A DNA stretch of 64,000 nt, from positions 37,449 to 101,448 of the forward strand of contig JAKYXN010000012.1 in assembly GCA_022538095.1 (NCBI GenBank). The letters are read 5' to 3'. The notes below the pieces were generated by a model. That model worked only from the letters and a program-made list of their open reading frames with translations, searched no databases and was not told the DNA's origin. This DNA is from Puniceicoccaceae bacterium K14. GTDB taxonomy: Bacteria > Verrucomicrobiota > Verrucomicrobiia > Opitutales > Opitutaceae. The position numbers and the translations under genes are program-made. Position 1 is the stretch's first letter; each line of letters starts with the position of its first letter. This document shows positions 54,823 to 63,248 of the stretch, one piece after another.

Positions 54823-56348
54823 GGCTTCGCCCCCTTTGCGATCAGTGCGGAAGTCGCTAGTCGATCCGCTTCTACGCTCGCATAGAACGTCATCATCTCA
54901 TTTCGCATGGCCGTCAATACATCTGGATGTTTCTTACCGAGCTCGATTCGCTCCTCGCGGTCGCCTACAATATTGTATAGCCGAAACTCAGTAGGTTTGA
55001 CGAACTTTTCAGAGGCCAGACCGTATAGCACATAGTCGCCCTTTCGGATCTTCACATGAGGAAGCAACACCTTCTGTCTTGGTGGCCATCCGACTTTCCT
55101 TCGTTCGTATTCAGTCCCTTCAACTTTAGCGGTCTCTTTATGGTATTCAAATTGCCAATATATCGGATGCAATCTATCCACTCGTGTATTACAATCAAAC
55201 AGGTGCTCCAAAATGCTCTCGCCATCGATGATTCGATCATCCGGCAACGTCGCTTCGACCAACTCTGCTAAAGTCGGCAAGAGGTCCAAAGTCGAGTTGG
55301 GTTCGTGCGAAACACCTGGTTTGATTTTTCCTGTCCAACGCACCATTCCTGGGACACGAATCCCTCCTTCACTCAACTGACTTTTTCCCCCTATCAAAGG
55401 ATAACTAGTACCGTAACAAAAATAAGTTGCATGCCAAGTATTCAAAGCCGGAGGACCATTATCGCTGGAAAAGAACACTATAGTGTTCTCATCGAACCCA
55501 TTCTTCTCAAGCGCATTGAGTACTCGCCCGATAGCTGCATCGACATGGGTAATATTTGCGTAGTAGGCGTCTTTGCGCGCGTCCCCGGTCTCATAGAGGT
55601 CTTGATACCTGTCAGCCGCATCGACACGCAGGTGAACCGCATCATAGGAGAGAAACGCAAAGAAAGGAGTTTCAAGATCTCTACGATTTTCCAACCAATC
55701 GATGGCTGCAGAAGAGAGAATATCGCTTGTATAGCCCTTTACTGCTCCGAGGGGTTCTCCATCCACATTGAAAAAATCGCCTGGGTTTTTCTGTGTATTC
55801 TCCGCAAGCATACGCGTATAATGAGGGTTCTCTTTGGAAACGAACCCAAAATCAAACCCTTGTTGTTTTGGATACGAGCCAGTCCAGCCGGTCCAGCTAT
55901 CCCGATTTTCCCAGTCCGCTCCGTTCAAATGCCACTTGCCGAATATCGCCGTTTCGTATCCTCTCGACTTAAGCATTTCCGGAACAGTAAGTTCTCTCCC
56001 GTGTAGGAAAGACGTCTCGTTATCCAATTTATCTCTTATAAATAAATTGATATTCGTACGGGTCGGCGTCCGTCCTGTCAGCAACCCTGCCCTCGAAGGC
56101 GAGCATATGGGCGACGCAGCATAATGTTGTGTAAACACACGGCTCTGCTTCGCAAGGCGTGCCAGATTAGGCGTTTTTAGATTAGGATTATTGAATGCGT
56201 CGACTGAGTTGAGCTCGAAGTTTACATCTCCATACCCTAAGTCATCCACAAGAATAAAGAGAATATTGGGGTACTTACTCAAACCCGTGCCGGCAAGCGC
56301 AACCGCTTTAAGCAAAATCAGTAGAACAAATAAGTTATATCTTTTCAT
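54819..56348 (-). CDS. Secreted formylglycine-dependent sulfatase
   Basis: This 509-residue enzyme has a signal peptide (YNLFVLLILLKAVALAGTG). It has the sulfatase core NILFILVDDLGYGDVNF and the formylglycine site C82 in SPICSPSRAGLLTG. Further typical parts are GKWHLNGADWENRDSW and FFSSDNGPPA with the lysine and asparagine of the active site. It resembles arylsulfatase A/N-acetylgalactosamine-6-sulfatase-like proteins. It stands directly between apnL and the oiaC-like gene (four-base overlap with the latter), which ties sulfate removal to apiose use. Confidence 0.92.
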   Translation of the reverse strand: MKRYNLFVLLILLKAVALAGTGLSKYPNILFILVDDLGYGDVNFELNSVDAFNNPNLKTPNLARLAKQSRVFTQHYAASPICSPSRAGLLTGRTPTRTNINLFIRDKLDNETSFLHGRELTVPEMLKSRGYETAIFGKWHLNGADWENRDSWTGWTGSYPKQQGFDFGFVSKENPHYTRMLAENTQKNPGDFFNVDGEPLGAVKGYTSDILSSAAIDWLENRRDLETPFFAFLSYDAVHLRVDAADRYQDLYETGDARKDAYYANITHVDAAIGRVLNALEKNGFDENTIVFFSSDNGPPALNTWHATYFCYGTSYPLIGGKSQLSEGGIRVPGMVRWTGKIKPGVSHEPNSTLDLLPTLAELVEATLPDDRIIDGESILEHLFDCNTRVDRLHPIYWQFEYHKETAKVEGTEYERRKVGWPPRQKVLLPHVKIRKGDYVLYGLASEKFVKPTEFRLYNIVGDREERIELGKKHPDVLTAMRNEMMTFYASVEADRLATSALIAKGAKP

Positions 56349-56376
56349 TGTATCATTAAATGAATACTAACACACT

Positions 56377-58128
56377 CTAACAATCGAAAGTCATAAAGGA
56401 CATCGGCCCTACCTGATAACTGCTACCCGCGAATTCAACAGGAAGAAGCTCATTCGTATAGTTTGCTAAAATTGCCATTTTTCGCCCCTCTTTTTCCAAT
56501 ATGAGCCCTTGAAATTCCAATGGGCTAGAACTACGAGTGTGAACAATTTTACCACCCCGAAAGTCACCCCAAATCTTTAAAATTTCGAATACAGGAAATA
56601 CTTCATTGGCTTCGGTGACGTAGTCAACAAACTCAGAGGCTCGATCAGGCATGGTCACCCCTTCTTCCCCCAGGGTCTGAAAGAACGTCACAGATTCTAC
56701 CTGAGACTCCGCCAACTGCTTTATACAACCAAGAGTCCACAATGCATTGAAAACAGACGTATGTCTCTTATCCAATCGATTTCGCTTTTCGTCTTCTAAT
56801 GAAATAAACTCCGTCGCATCAGGATTAAAGCGTGGTTTCAGGGTCACAGGTGAGATATGAATAGGTAGATCGCCCGCGATATGTCGTGCGGATTCTACCA
56901 TATCGGGCAAGGCCTGATTCGTTTCTACCAAATACTCATCGTCAAAAGAGTGGACCTGGGGGTTCAAAGAAAAAGCAACGAAGTCGGCTTTAGAAAATGG
57001 CCCTCCAAATCGATTCAATTCGGTAAAGTAACAATTGGTTCCACCACCCACTGGAACGCTAGGGAAAAACATCTCAAAATATTTTCGTATTCTATATATA
57101 TATACATCAGAAGTTGACTTGCTACTAACATCGATTGGCAAGATACTCTTCAGAGTAACTGATGTGTTAACCCTTTTCCCGAGAAACTCGAAATCACTGA
57201 CGTTTTTTTCTTCAATGAACACCACCAACTCGACCGGCAGTTTCAGTCTCTCAGCCTGACGCATTCTTTCCTCAAACATTTGCCGCCAGTTCTCTTCGTG
57301 AGTTCTCGCTTCGACTCTGAGGTGGCTTAGTTTCAAACTCTTCAGACGTTCGACCGAGCATTTATCTAGGAGCTCCCCATTCGCTTCCAAACCAACCTTT
57401 GGCAATGGAGAAGAAACATCTAATACCTCTAGCCTAGCTTCGCAATCAGAGTTCCATGGTTTTTTCCCAACTGCTCCATTTACACTTAGCTCGATTTCTT
57501 GGTGAACTTCCGTCCCCTTACGAATTTCAACCGGAAAAGGTTGTTCCAAGGGAGTGCAATAGGTTTTAAACGAAGCATCAGACCAATTGCGCTGGTCCTC
57601 CATCTCAAAGACATCACCGCTAAAGGACAAGTAAGGACTAGTGTCATCAATCACCCATTCCATCGCCTTAATATTCTTAAACGGCTGATGGGCGCTAATG
57701 TAATATGGGAATCGACTCTCTGTCATACTCTTATCGCAGTGAGTCACAATCAGCCGGCGTCCTTTACAGCTTAACGGATGGAGCACGCAGAAGCCTAAGC
57801 GATTCGTCTGAAAGTTACCGTAAGCTCTTCCGGCGATGGAAAATTTGATTCCATCTGGCTTGCCAACTATCCTGCAATTCCAACGGAAATCGATCTCTCT
57901 TTGCTGGCACAAGGACTCAAAGGACACTTCAAAGAAATTTGCGTTAGTATTGATCTCAATATTCTCGATTCTCTGTTCGATGGTATCCCAATTTGCATCC
58001 CGCAGGGCGAAATAGACACGATTAAGAAGTTCGGAATTCCCCAAGCGCACGGAGCGCAATTCACCCTTGAAGAAGCGCGCTGTAAGCCCTCCTACCTCTA
58101 GAATTCGAGCTTTTTCCTCCTTAACCAT
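56377..58128 (-). CDS. apnL: D-apionate lactonase (ApnL family)
   Basis: This protein, about 583 residues from the ATG at 58128, has no signal peptide. It matches my memory of D-apionate lactonase, which opens D-apionolactone to D-apionate. Characteristic parts are LGFCVLHPLSCKGR, PYYISAHQPFKNI and, near residue 173, FEMEDQRNWSDASFKTY, with TPLEQPFPVEI after it. A second, TIM-barrel-like half follows (LSHLRVEAR, VGGGTNCYFTELN, SPVTLKPRFNPD). A GTG at 58161 is an earlier possible start but overlaps the binding-protein gene. It lies 5 bases behind the ABC transporter genes. Confidence 0.75.
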   Translation of the reverse strand: MVKEEKARILEVGGLTARFFKGELRSVRLGNSELLNRVYFALRDANWDTIEQRIENIEINTNANFFEVSFESLCQQREIDFRWNCRIVGKPDGIKFSIAGRAYGNFQTNRLGFCVLHPLSCKGRRLIVTHCDKSMTESRFPYYISAHQPFKNIKAMEWVIDDTSPYLSFSGDVFEMEDQRNWSDASFKTYCTPLEQPFPVEIRKGTEVHQEIELSVNGAVGKKPWNSDCEARLEVLDVSSPLPKVGLEANGELLDKCSVERLKSLKLSHLRVEARTHEENWRQMFEERMRQAERLKLPVELVVFIEEKNVSDFEFLGKRVNTSVTLKSILPIDVSSKSTSDVYIYRIRKYFEMFFPSVPVGGGTNCYFTELNRFGGPFSKADFVAFSLNPQVHSFDDEYLVETNQALPDMVESARHIAGDLPIHISPVTLKPRFNPDATEFISLEDEKRNRLDKRHTSVFNALWTLGCIKQLAESQVESVTFFQTLGEEGVTMPDRASEFVDYVTEANEVFPVFEILKIWGDFRGGKIVHTRSSSPLEFQGLILEKEGRKMAILANYTNELLPVEFAGSSYQVGPMSFMTFDC

Positions 58129-58133
58129 ATTTC

Positions 58134-59108
58134 TTACTCGGATGCAAAATCCGCTCCCCACATCCTGCCCGCAAATTCATCAATATTTCCCTGATGGATA
58201 ACAAAACCCGGATCTCGTATCCGCATATTTGCTTCTTTGCCCTCTATCATATCGAAGATAGACTGAACCGCTTCCACGCACTCGAAGTGAACATCCTGCA
58301 CGCCATCAACATCCAGATAACCTTCCATCAACATCTTGTAAGCCATGGCATCTCCATCGAATCCACCCAACAAAACATGGTCTTCGTGACCAACAGGATG
58401 ATACTTATCCAAATTCTTCAACGCAGATACAATTGAAGGAAAAAGAAAGTCCGAAGAAGAAAAAATAAAATTTATGTCCGGATTCGCCTGCAATGCATTA
58501 GTCACCCCAGCCAATGCTTTTTCCTGATTCCATTCTGTAGGCACTTCCGCAACTAATTCAACTATATCCGAGTATTCAACTAGCGCGTCTTCGAAACCTT
58601 TTCTGCGATTAATCGCGTTAATATCGCCTAGATCTCCAATCAAGATCATGGCTTTATATTCTCCCCCTTTTTCTCGAGCGATTCTTCCCATGTGATCCAC
58701 CGCACTCTTCGCTATTTCGTAGTTGTCTGCTACTACAGTTATGTATTCGCCTGAATTTTCAACCGGCACTCTATTATAAATCGCTATTGGGATATTCGCT
58801 TTGTTGGCAGCCTTTATTATAGGGATAACTGTATGGGCATCTTTAGGAGCAATAATAATTCCATCTACCCTCCTCGATATAAAGTTGCTCACTTGTTCAA
58901 ATTGGCGATTTGCGTCTCCATCCGCTACAGACTCTATGTAGCTCGCTCCATTTCTTTCACATTCAGCCTTTATCGATTCAAGGCTCGCCACCCAATACTC
59001 AGCTTGAAGCGTTTCGAATGAAATCCCAATAACTGGCCCATTTTTTTCCTGACTACAAGAAGTCAGAAAAAACACTGCCAACAAACTCATTAGTATACAA
59101 TTTTTCAT
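58134..59108 (-). CDS. Sugar ABC transporter substrate-binding lipoprotein
   Basis: The ATG at 59108 gives a lipoprotein signal with lipobox LTSC (MKNCILMSLLAVFFLTSC). The mature part is a ribose-binding-type fold (PF13407): GISFETLQAEYWVASLESI, RVDGIIIAPKDAHTVIPIIKAANKANIPIA, then VADNYEIAKSAVDHMGRI and GFDGDAMAYKMLMEGYLD. It captures the sugar and hands it to the permeases encoded upstream. A GTG at 59132 would be an alternative start, but the signal peptide favours the ATG. Beside apnL, a furanose such as D-apiose is the likely ligand (inference). Confidence 0.87.
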   Translation of the reverse strand: MKNCILMSLLAVFFLTSCSQEKNGPVIGISFETLQAEYWVASLESIKAECERNGASYIESVADGDANRQFEQVSNFISRRVDGIIIAPKDAHTVIPIIKAANKANIPIAIYNRVPVENSGEYITVVADNYEIAKSAVDHMGRIAREKGGEYKAMILIGDLGDINAINRRKGFEDALVEYSDIVELVAEVPTEWNQEKALAGVTNALQANPDINFIFSSSDFLFPSIVSALKNLDKYHPVGHEDHVLLGGFDGDAMAYKMLMEGYLDVDGVQDVHFECVEAVQSIFDMIEGKEANMRIRDPGFVIHQGNIDEFAGRMWGADFASE

Positions 59109-59132
59109 TTCAATTCTGATAACATGGTTCAC

Positions 59133-60110
59133 CTAGAAACTTGCCCCCAATCGCCGACTTTTAACTTCCTGCATATGCCTGAGACTATCGATTAAAACTA
59201 TTAAGAAAATAACCGCCCCAGTAATAAGAGGATAAAGATAAGGATTCGCATTCACAATCACGAGACCGTTTTGTATCGACTGTATCGTTACTGCTCCAAT
59301 CAAAGTCCCAGGAAAAACATTTCCTTTCCCTCCAAACAAACTCGTTCCCCCAAGGATCGCTGCAGCGATTGCCATGAATTCACTTTGCTTACCAAAAGTC
59401 GGGGAAACCGCTCCTAATTGAGCAATAGCAACCAAGCCACCTAAAGCCGCGCAAAATCCGCAAATCAGATACACACTCAGCAAGATTCGATCGACAGGCA
59501 TACCCGCCTTTCTCGCTTTTTCGGCATTATTGCCAACAGCATATATTTGCCGCCCAAACTGCGTCTTGCTGAGAGCAAGATGAGCTGAAAGAATAACAAC
59601 CCCTAAAACCAAAACAGGAAAAGGAATACCAAGAATACTTACAGAACCAATTTTTAGAAACCCCTCCGGAAGGTTCATCGCTCGGGTTTCAGACAGAAAC
59701 AGTCCAAATCCCCTTCCTACGTAAAAAGTAGCAAGCGTTACGATAAATGGAATTATCTTAAAACGGTAGATGAAAAACGCATTTACCAATCCATAAAGGG
59801 TGCCCACAAGCAGTACTGTCACACAAGCCAGCCAAAGCGGGCTCCCCCACGCTACCATTTTGGCCGAAACCACGCCTGCCAAAAACATAGTCGAACCTAC
59901 AGAAAGATCGATGCCAGCGGTAAGAAGAACAAATGTCATTCCTGTCGCAATTATTGCAAGCGATGACGATTGTATCAGTATATTGGACAAATTCTGGAAG
60001 GTAAAAAACTGCGAAGACAGAAAACCAAACGTTATCACGATTGCGGCGAACAAAATGAGTGTGGAATGATCCAACACCTTGCGAATAGACCTAGCTTGTA
60101 TAACCTTCAT
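59133..60110 (-). CDS. Sugar ABC transporter permease, second subunit (RbsC-like)
   Basis: This 325-residue inner-membrane protein has about ten helices and the RbsC family marks MTFVLLTAGIDLSVGS and, near the C-terminus, IAAAILGGTSLFGGKGNVFPGTLIGA. It is one of two different permeases of the same importer. It starts 4 bases after the ATPase gene and is followed by the binding-protein gene. Confidence 0.9.
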   Translation of the reverse strand: MKVIQARSIRKVLDHSTLILFAAIVITFGFLSSQFFTFQNLSNILIQSSSLAIIATGMTFVLLTAGIDLSVGSTMFLAGVVSAKMVAWGSPLWLACVTVLLVGTLYGLVNAFFIYRFKIIPFIVTLATFYVGRGFGLFLSETRAMNLPEGFLKIGSVSILGIPFPVLVLGVVILSAHLALSKTQFGRQIYAVGNNAEKARKAGMPVDRILLSVYLICGFCAALGGLVAIAQLGAVSPTFGKQSEFMAIAAAILGGTSLFGGKGNVFPGTLIGAVTIQSIQNGLVIVNANPYLYPLITGAVIFLIVLIDSLRHMQEVKSRRLGASF

Positions 60111-60114
60111 ATCA

Positions 60115-61638
60115 CTAAGCGCCTATTGCTTCCTCCATAACATGAAGTGCTGATTCGAGAATTGCTTCTCTATTGAAGACATCCTTTGCAAACTCAGCAG
60201 AAATCCTTCCTCTGTTCATCACCAAAATCCGATCACACATCCCTAGTAACTCCTCTAGCTCGGAGGATATCAGCAATACACTCGAACCATTTCCTACGAG
60301 TTCATTCACCAACTCGTAGATATCATGCTTCGCCCCGACATCGATCCCTTTGGTAGGTTCATCAAGTATCAGCAGTTTAGGATCCGTAAGTAGCCATTTT
60401 GCGAGTACAATCTTTTGTTGATTTCCACCACTTAAAGTGGACGTCGCCTGTCCATCAAAAGAATCACATTTCACTCGCGTGGCTTCTGCTTTCTTCTTCG
60501 CTGCAGAATTAATGTCTTTACGTTTAATGCGTCTTAAAAAAGCGCTCGCAAAACTCCCCAATGACGCCAATGCGACGTTCTTCTCTATGCTTTGATCTAA
60601 CAGCAAGCCTTCCTCTCTCCGGTCCTCAGTCAAAAATGCGACACCCCTACTAATCCAAGCTGCTGGATTCAAGGTCTTCACCCGCATCCCATTCCATAAC
60701 ACCTCTCCGTATTCAAACGAGTCCAATCCATATATACATCTCGCAACTTCAGAACGGCCTGCACCCACCAAACCATAGAATCCCAACACTTCTCCCTTTT
60801 TTGCGACAAATGAAACGCCGTTAACAATAGGCGCCATACCCAAGTTTTTTACTTCAAGTAAATGATCCGTACGTGGAATATTGTCTCGATCCGGAAAAAA
60901 CTGATCCATATCCCGGCCCACCATATCCCTAATAATAGAACCTAAAGAATATCCGCCACCCTTAGTGTATCCGTTAATAAATTCTCCATCCCTCAAGACC
61001 GCGATGTCATCCGAAAGACTTATCACATCTTCCAAATTATGAGATATATAAATCATCCCGATCCCGTTTGATCTCAGATCATTTATTAGACTGAACAGTC
61101 TCCGACTCTCATGGCGCGTTAATGCTGTGGTTGGTTCATCGAAGATAATTATTCGCGGAGAAGAACTCAACGCTTTAGCAATTTCGAGAAGTTGCCTCTG
61201 CGCTGGAGAAAGCGACTCTACTATTCTATCGGGCTCAATATCCAAACCAACTTGCTCTAGCAGCTCTTTGGCTCGAAAGATCGCAGCCCTTCTATCGATC
61301 AGCTTTATTCCAGCTACCGATTTTCTCGGAAAATTCTTAACGAATAAATTTTCGAATACAGTTAGGTTCGGAAACAAATTCAGTTCCTGATGAATGAGCG
61401 CGATTCCTGAATTCAATGAGACTGTGGGTCCCTGAGGGGCAAATGCTTTACCTTCCAAAAAAACTTCACCTGAGCTCGGTTTATGAATTCCTCCAAGGAT
61501 ATTCATCAAGGTCGATTTTCCCGCCCCATTCTCCCCAACAAGACCAAGTACTTTTCCAGCCTCGAGCGTAAAAGAAACTCCTTTTAGAACTCGGACTTGC
61601 CCAAAGCTCTTTTTAATTTCCTTAAGTTCCAAGAGCAT
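60115..61638 (-). CDS. Sugar ABC transporter ATP-binding protein (RbsA-like, two ATPase halves)
   Basis: This 507-residue protein contains two ATPase domains. The first has Walker A GENGAGKSTL, signature LSPAQRQLLEIAKALS and Walker B IIFDEPTTALT. The second has a degenerate P-loop (GLVGAGRSEVARC) and the signature LSGGNQQKIVLAKWL with LLILDEPTKGIDVGA. This is the RbsA/AraG/MglA pattern, so it powers monosaccharide uptake. It begins one base after the first permease gene stop. Confidence 0.93.
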   Translation of the reverse strand: MLLELKEIKKSFGQVRVLKGVSFTLEAGKVLGLVGENGAGKSTLMNILGGIHKPSSGEVFLEGKAFAPQGPTVSLNSGIALIHQELNLFPNLTVFENLFVKNFPRKSVAGIKLIDRRAAIFRAKELLEQVGLDIEPDRIVESLSPAQRQLLEIAKALSSSPRIIIFDEPTTALTRHESRRLFSLINDLRSNGIGMIYISHNLEDVISLSDDIAVLRDGEFINGYTKGGGYSLGSIIRDMVGRDMDQFFPDRDNIPRTDHLLEVKNLGMAPIVNGVSFVAKKGEVLGFYGLVGAGRSEVARCIYGLDSFEYGEVLWNGMRVKTLNPAAWISRGVAFLTEDRREEGLLLDQSIEKNVALASLGSFASAFLRRIKRKDINSAAKKKAEATRVKCDSFDGQATSTLSGGNQQKIVLAKWLLTDPKLLILDEPTKGIDVGAKHDIYELVNELVGNGSSVLLISSELEELLGMCDRILVMNRGRISAEFAKDVFNREAILESALHVMEEAIGA

Positions 61639-61639
61639 C

Positions 61640-62617
61640 TTAAGAAGCCAACGAAGGCCTTTCTTTCAAAACGTTTAGAATAGCTGCAAAAAGGATAACA
61701 AGCCCCTTTACGATCATAATTAGAAAATATGAAAGACCAATGAGGTTAAGCCCATTATCAAGTAAAGAGATAAACAACACTCCGAAAAGAGTCCACTTTA
61801 CCTTTCCCTTCCCACCAAACAAACTTGTGCCACCTATTACGACAGCTCCGATCACGTCTAACAAAATATTCTGCCCCATAATGGGAGACCCTGTTTCGAG
61901 CCTCGACGTGTACAAAACAGCCCCCAAAGCAGCGCACACCCCACAGAACACATAACACGAAATAATCGTCCCATCGACGTTTACGCCCGATATCCGAGCA
62001 ACTTTCACATTCAAACCAACAGCATAGATCCACTCACCAATGACAGTTGTATTGAGAATAAAATACGCGATCAACATCACCCCTAAAGCAGCGACCACAG
62101 GGATAGGCACATCCCTCATCGACATACTAGAAATTCGCAGGAAGGAATCGGGTAAATTATAGATATTTTGAGACTCAGTAAGCCACACTGCAAAACCACT
62201 GAAAAACATCATAGTCGTCAATGTCACCATAAACGCAGGCATCCCCAATTTAGTAACTGCAACGCCGTTGACTAACCCTATTGCCGCTCCGACAACAAGC
62301 ATAACGCCAATTCCTATAAAAGTCGATACGGAAGGATTGAAACCGAGGCCTGAATCTGAACTCATAAAGCTAGCCCCAACCACGCTCGAAAGAGCTATCG
62401 TAGAAGTAATCGATAGATCTATACCTCCCGTCAACATCACACATGTTTGTCCAATCGAAACGATTACCAATGGCATCAAATTGAACAACAAGTTCCAGTT
62501 GTTGCCCAATGAGAAAAAGCCAGGAGTAATGAAACTCATTACAATGTAGTAGAGAACACAGAGGTATAGTATCGAGTTATCCGACTTTTGATAATGCTCC
62601 TTTAATTGCGCTATCAT
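61640..62617 (-). CDS. Sugar ABC transporter permease, first subunit (RbsC-like)
   Basis: This 325-residue permease with about ten helices has the motif QTCVMLTGGIDLSITSTI and the C-terminal VIGGTSLFGGKGKVKWTLFG of the RbsC family. It is the first gene of the apiose operon and differs clearly from the second permease, so the importer probably forms a heterodimeric channel. A divergent control region with two operators lies upstream. Confidence 0.9.
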   Translation of the reverse strand: MIAQLKEHYQKSDNSILYLCVLYYIVMSFITPGFFSLGNNWNLLFNLMPLVIVSIGQTCVMLTGGIDLSITSTIALSSVVGASFMSSDSGLGFNPSVSTFIGIGVMLVVGAAIGLVNGVAVTKLGMPAFMVTLTTMMFFSGFAVWLTESQNIYNLPDSFLRISSMSMRDVPIPVVAALGVMLIAYFILNTTVIGEWIYAVGLNVKVARISGVNVDGTIISCYVFCGVCAALGAVLYTSRLETGSPIMGQNILLDVIGAVVIGGTSLFGGKGKVKWTLFGVLFISLLDNGLNLIGLSYFLIMIVKGLVILFAAILNVLKERPSLAS

Positions 62618-62860
62618 AGCATTATCGTGAAATGGGTTGTGTCACAGCCAACAAACTCTCCTCCTGTAGAACAGGACCTTCGAACTTGTCCTGATTGATT
62701 GGATAAGAATGTACTTTTATTAAACATATTTAGCATGACTTACACATACCCTTATGTGCCCATTGAAATTGGTTTAGCACCCTATTCGAGCGGAGGCGTA
62801 GAAGGAAAACGACAGAAGGAATCCGAATATATTCTCCGGGCACAGGCAATCTTTCCACAG

Positions 62861-62874
62861 TTCAATACATTGAA
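62861..62874. promoter_or_regulatory. Operator TTCAAT-AC-ATTGAA (exact)
   Basis: Exact palindrome 243 bases upstream of the first gene of the apiose operon, on that side of the divergent region. Confidence 0.65.
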
Positions 62875-63085
62875 TAGACCTCGAATATCAAAATGACCCA
62901 CGAACCTCTCTACTAATAAAAGTAAACAGCCCAACTACCCGAGAATTGCCAATTGCTGTGAGTCCCACCAGATTCCCCTCTGCTAAATCAAAAAGCTTCT
63001 GAAAAACGATGCACAGGTAATCGTTTGTTACAAAATAGAGTATTCAGCCTCAGTTCGACGAAAGTGACGACCGACAGCCCATTCA

Positions 63086-63099
63086 TTCAATAGATTGAA
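63086..63099. promoter_or_regulatory. Operator TTCAAT-AG-ATTGAA (exact)
   Basis: Exact palindrome 149 bases before the Gfo/Idh start at 63249. The centre AG is the same as at 22044 and 42012. A possible -35 (TTGACC at 63105) follows directly. Confidence 0.7.
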
Positions 63100-63248
63100 A
63101 AACATTGACCGTGGCTAATCTTGTATAAGTATACAACTACAAATTGGTTAAGCCATTTGCGGCTTCTACTCACTCCAAGTACGTCGCCCCAATAGCCAAA
63201 CATGGCACCCTACCTATTCCCAGCAATTGCATAATATCAAAATTTCTA

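Larger units (their letters stand above)
62618..63248. other. Divergent control region upstream of the apiose operon
   Basis: The 631 bases hold two exact copies of the operator (62861, 63086) and promoters for both directions. A 65-codon open frame at 62699-62896 contains an operator and lacks family resemblance, so it was not called. A minus-strand frame at 63170-63412 is a shadow of the Gfo/Idh gene. Confidence 0.6.

Noticed and set aside
62699..62896. 65-codon open frame upstream of the apiose operon
   Set aside because: Contains an exact operator near its end and has no recognisable features.
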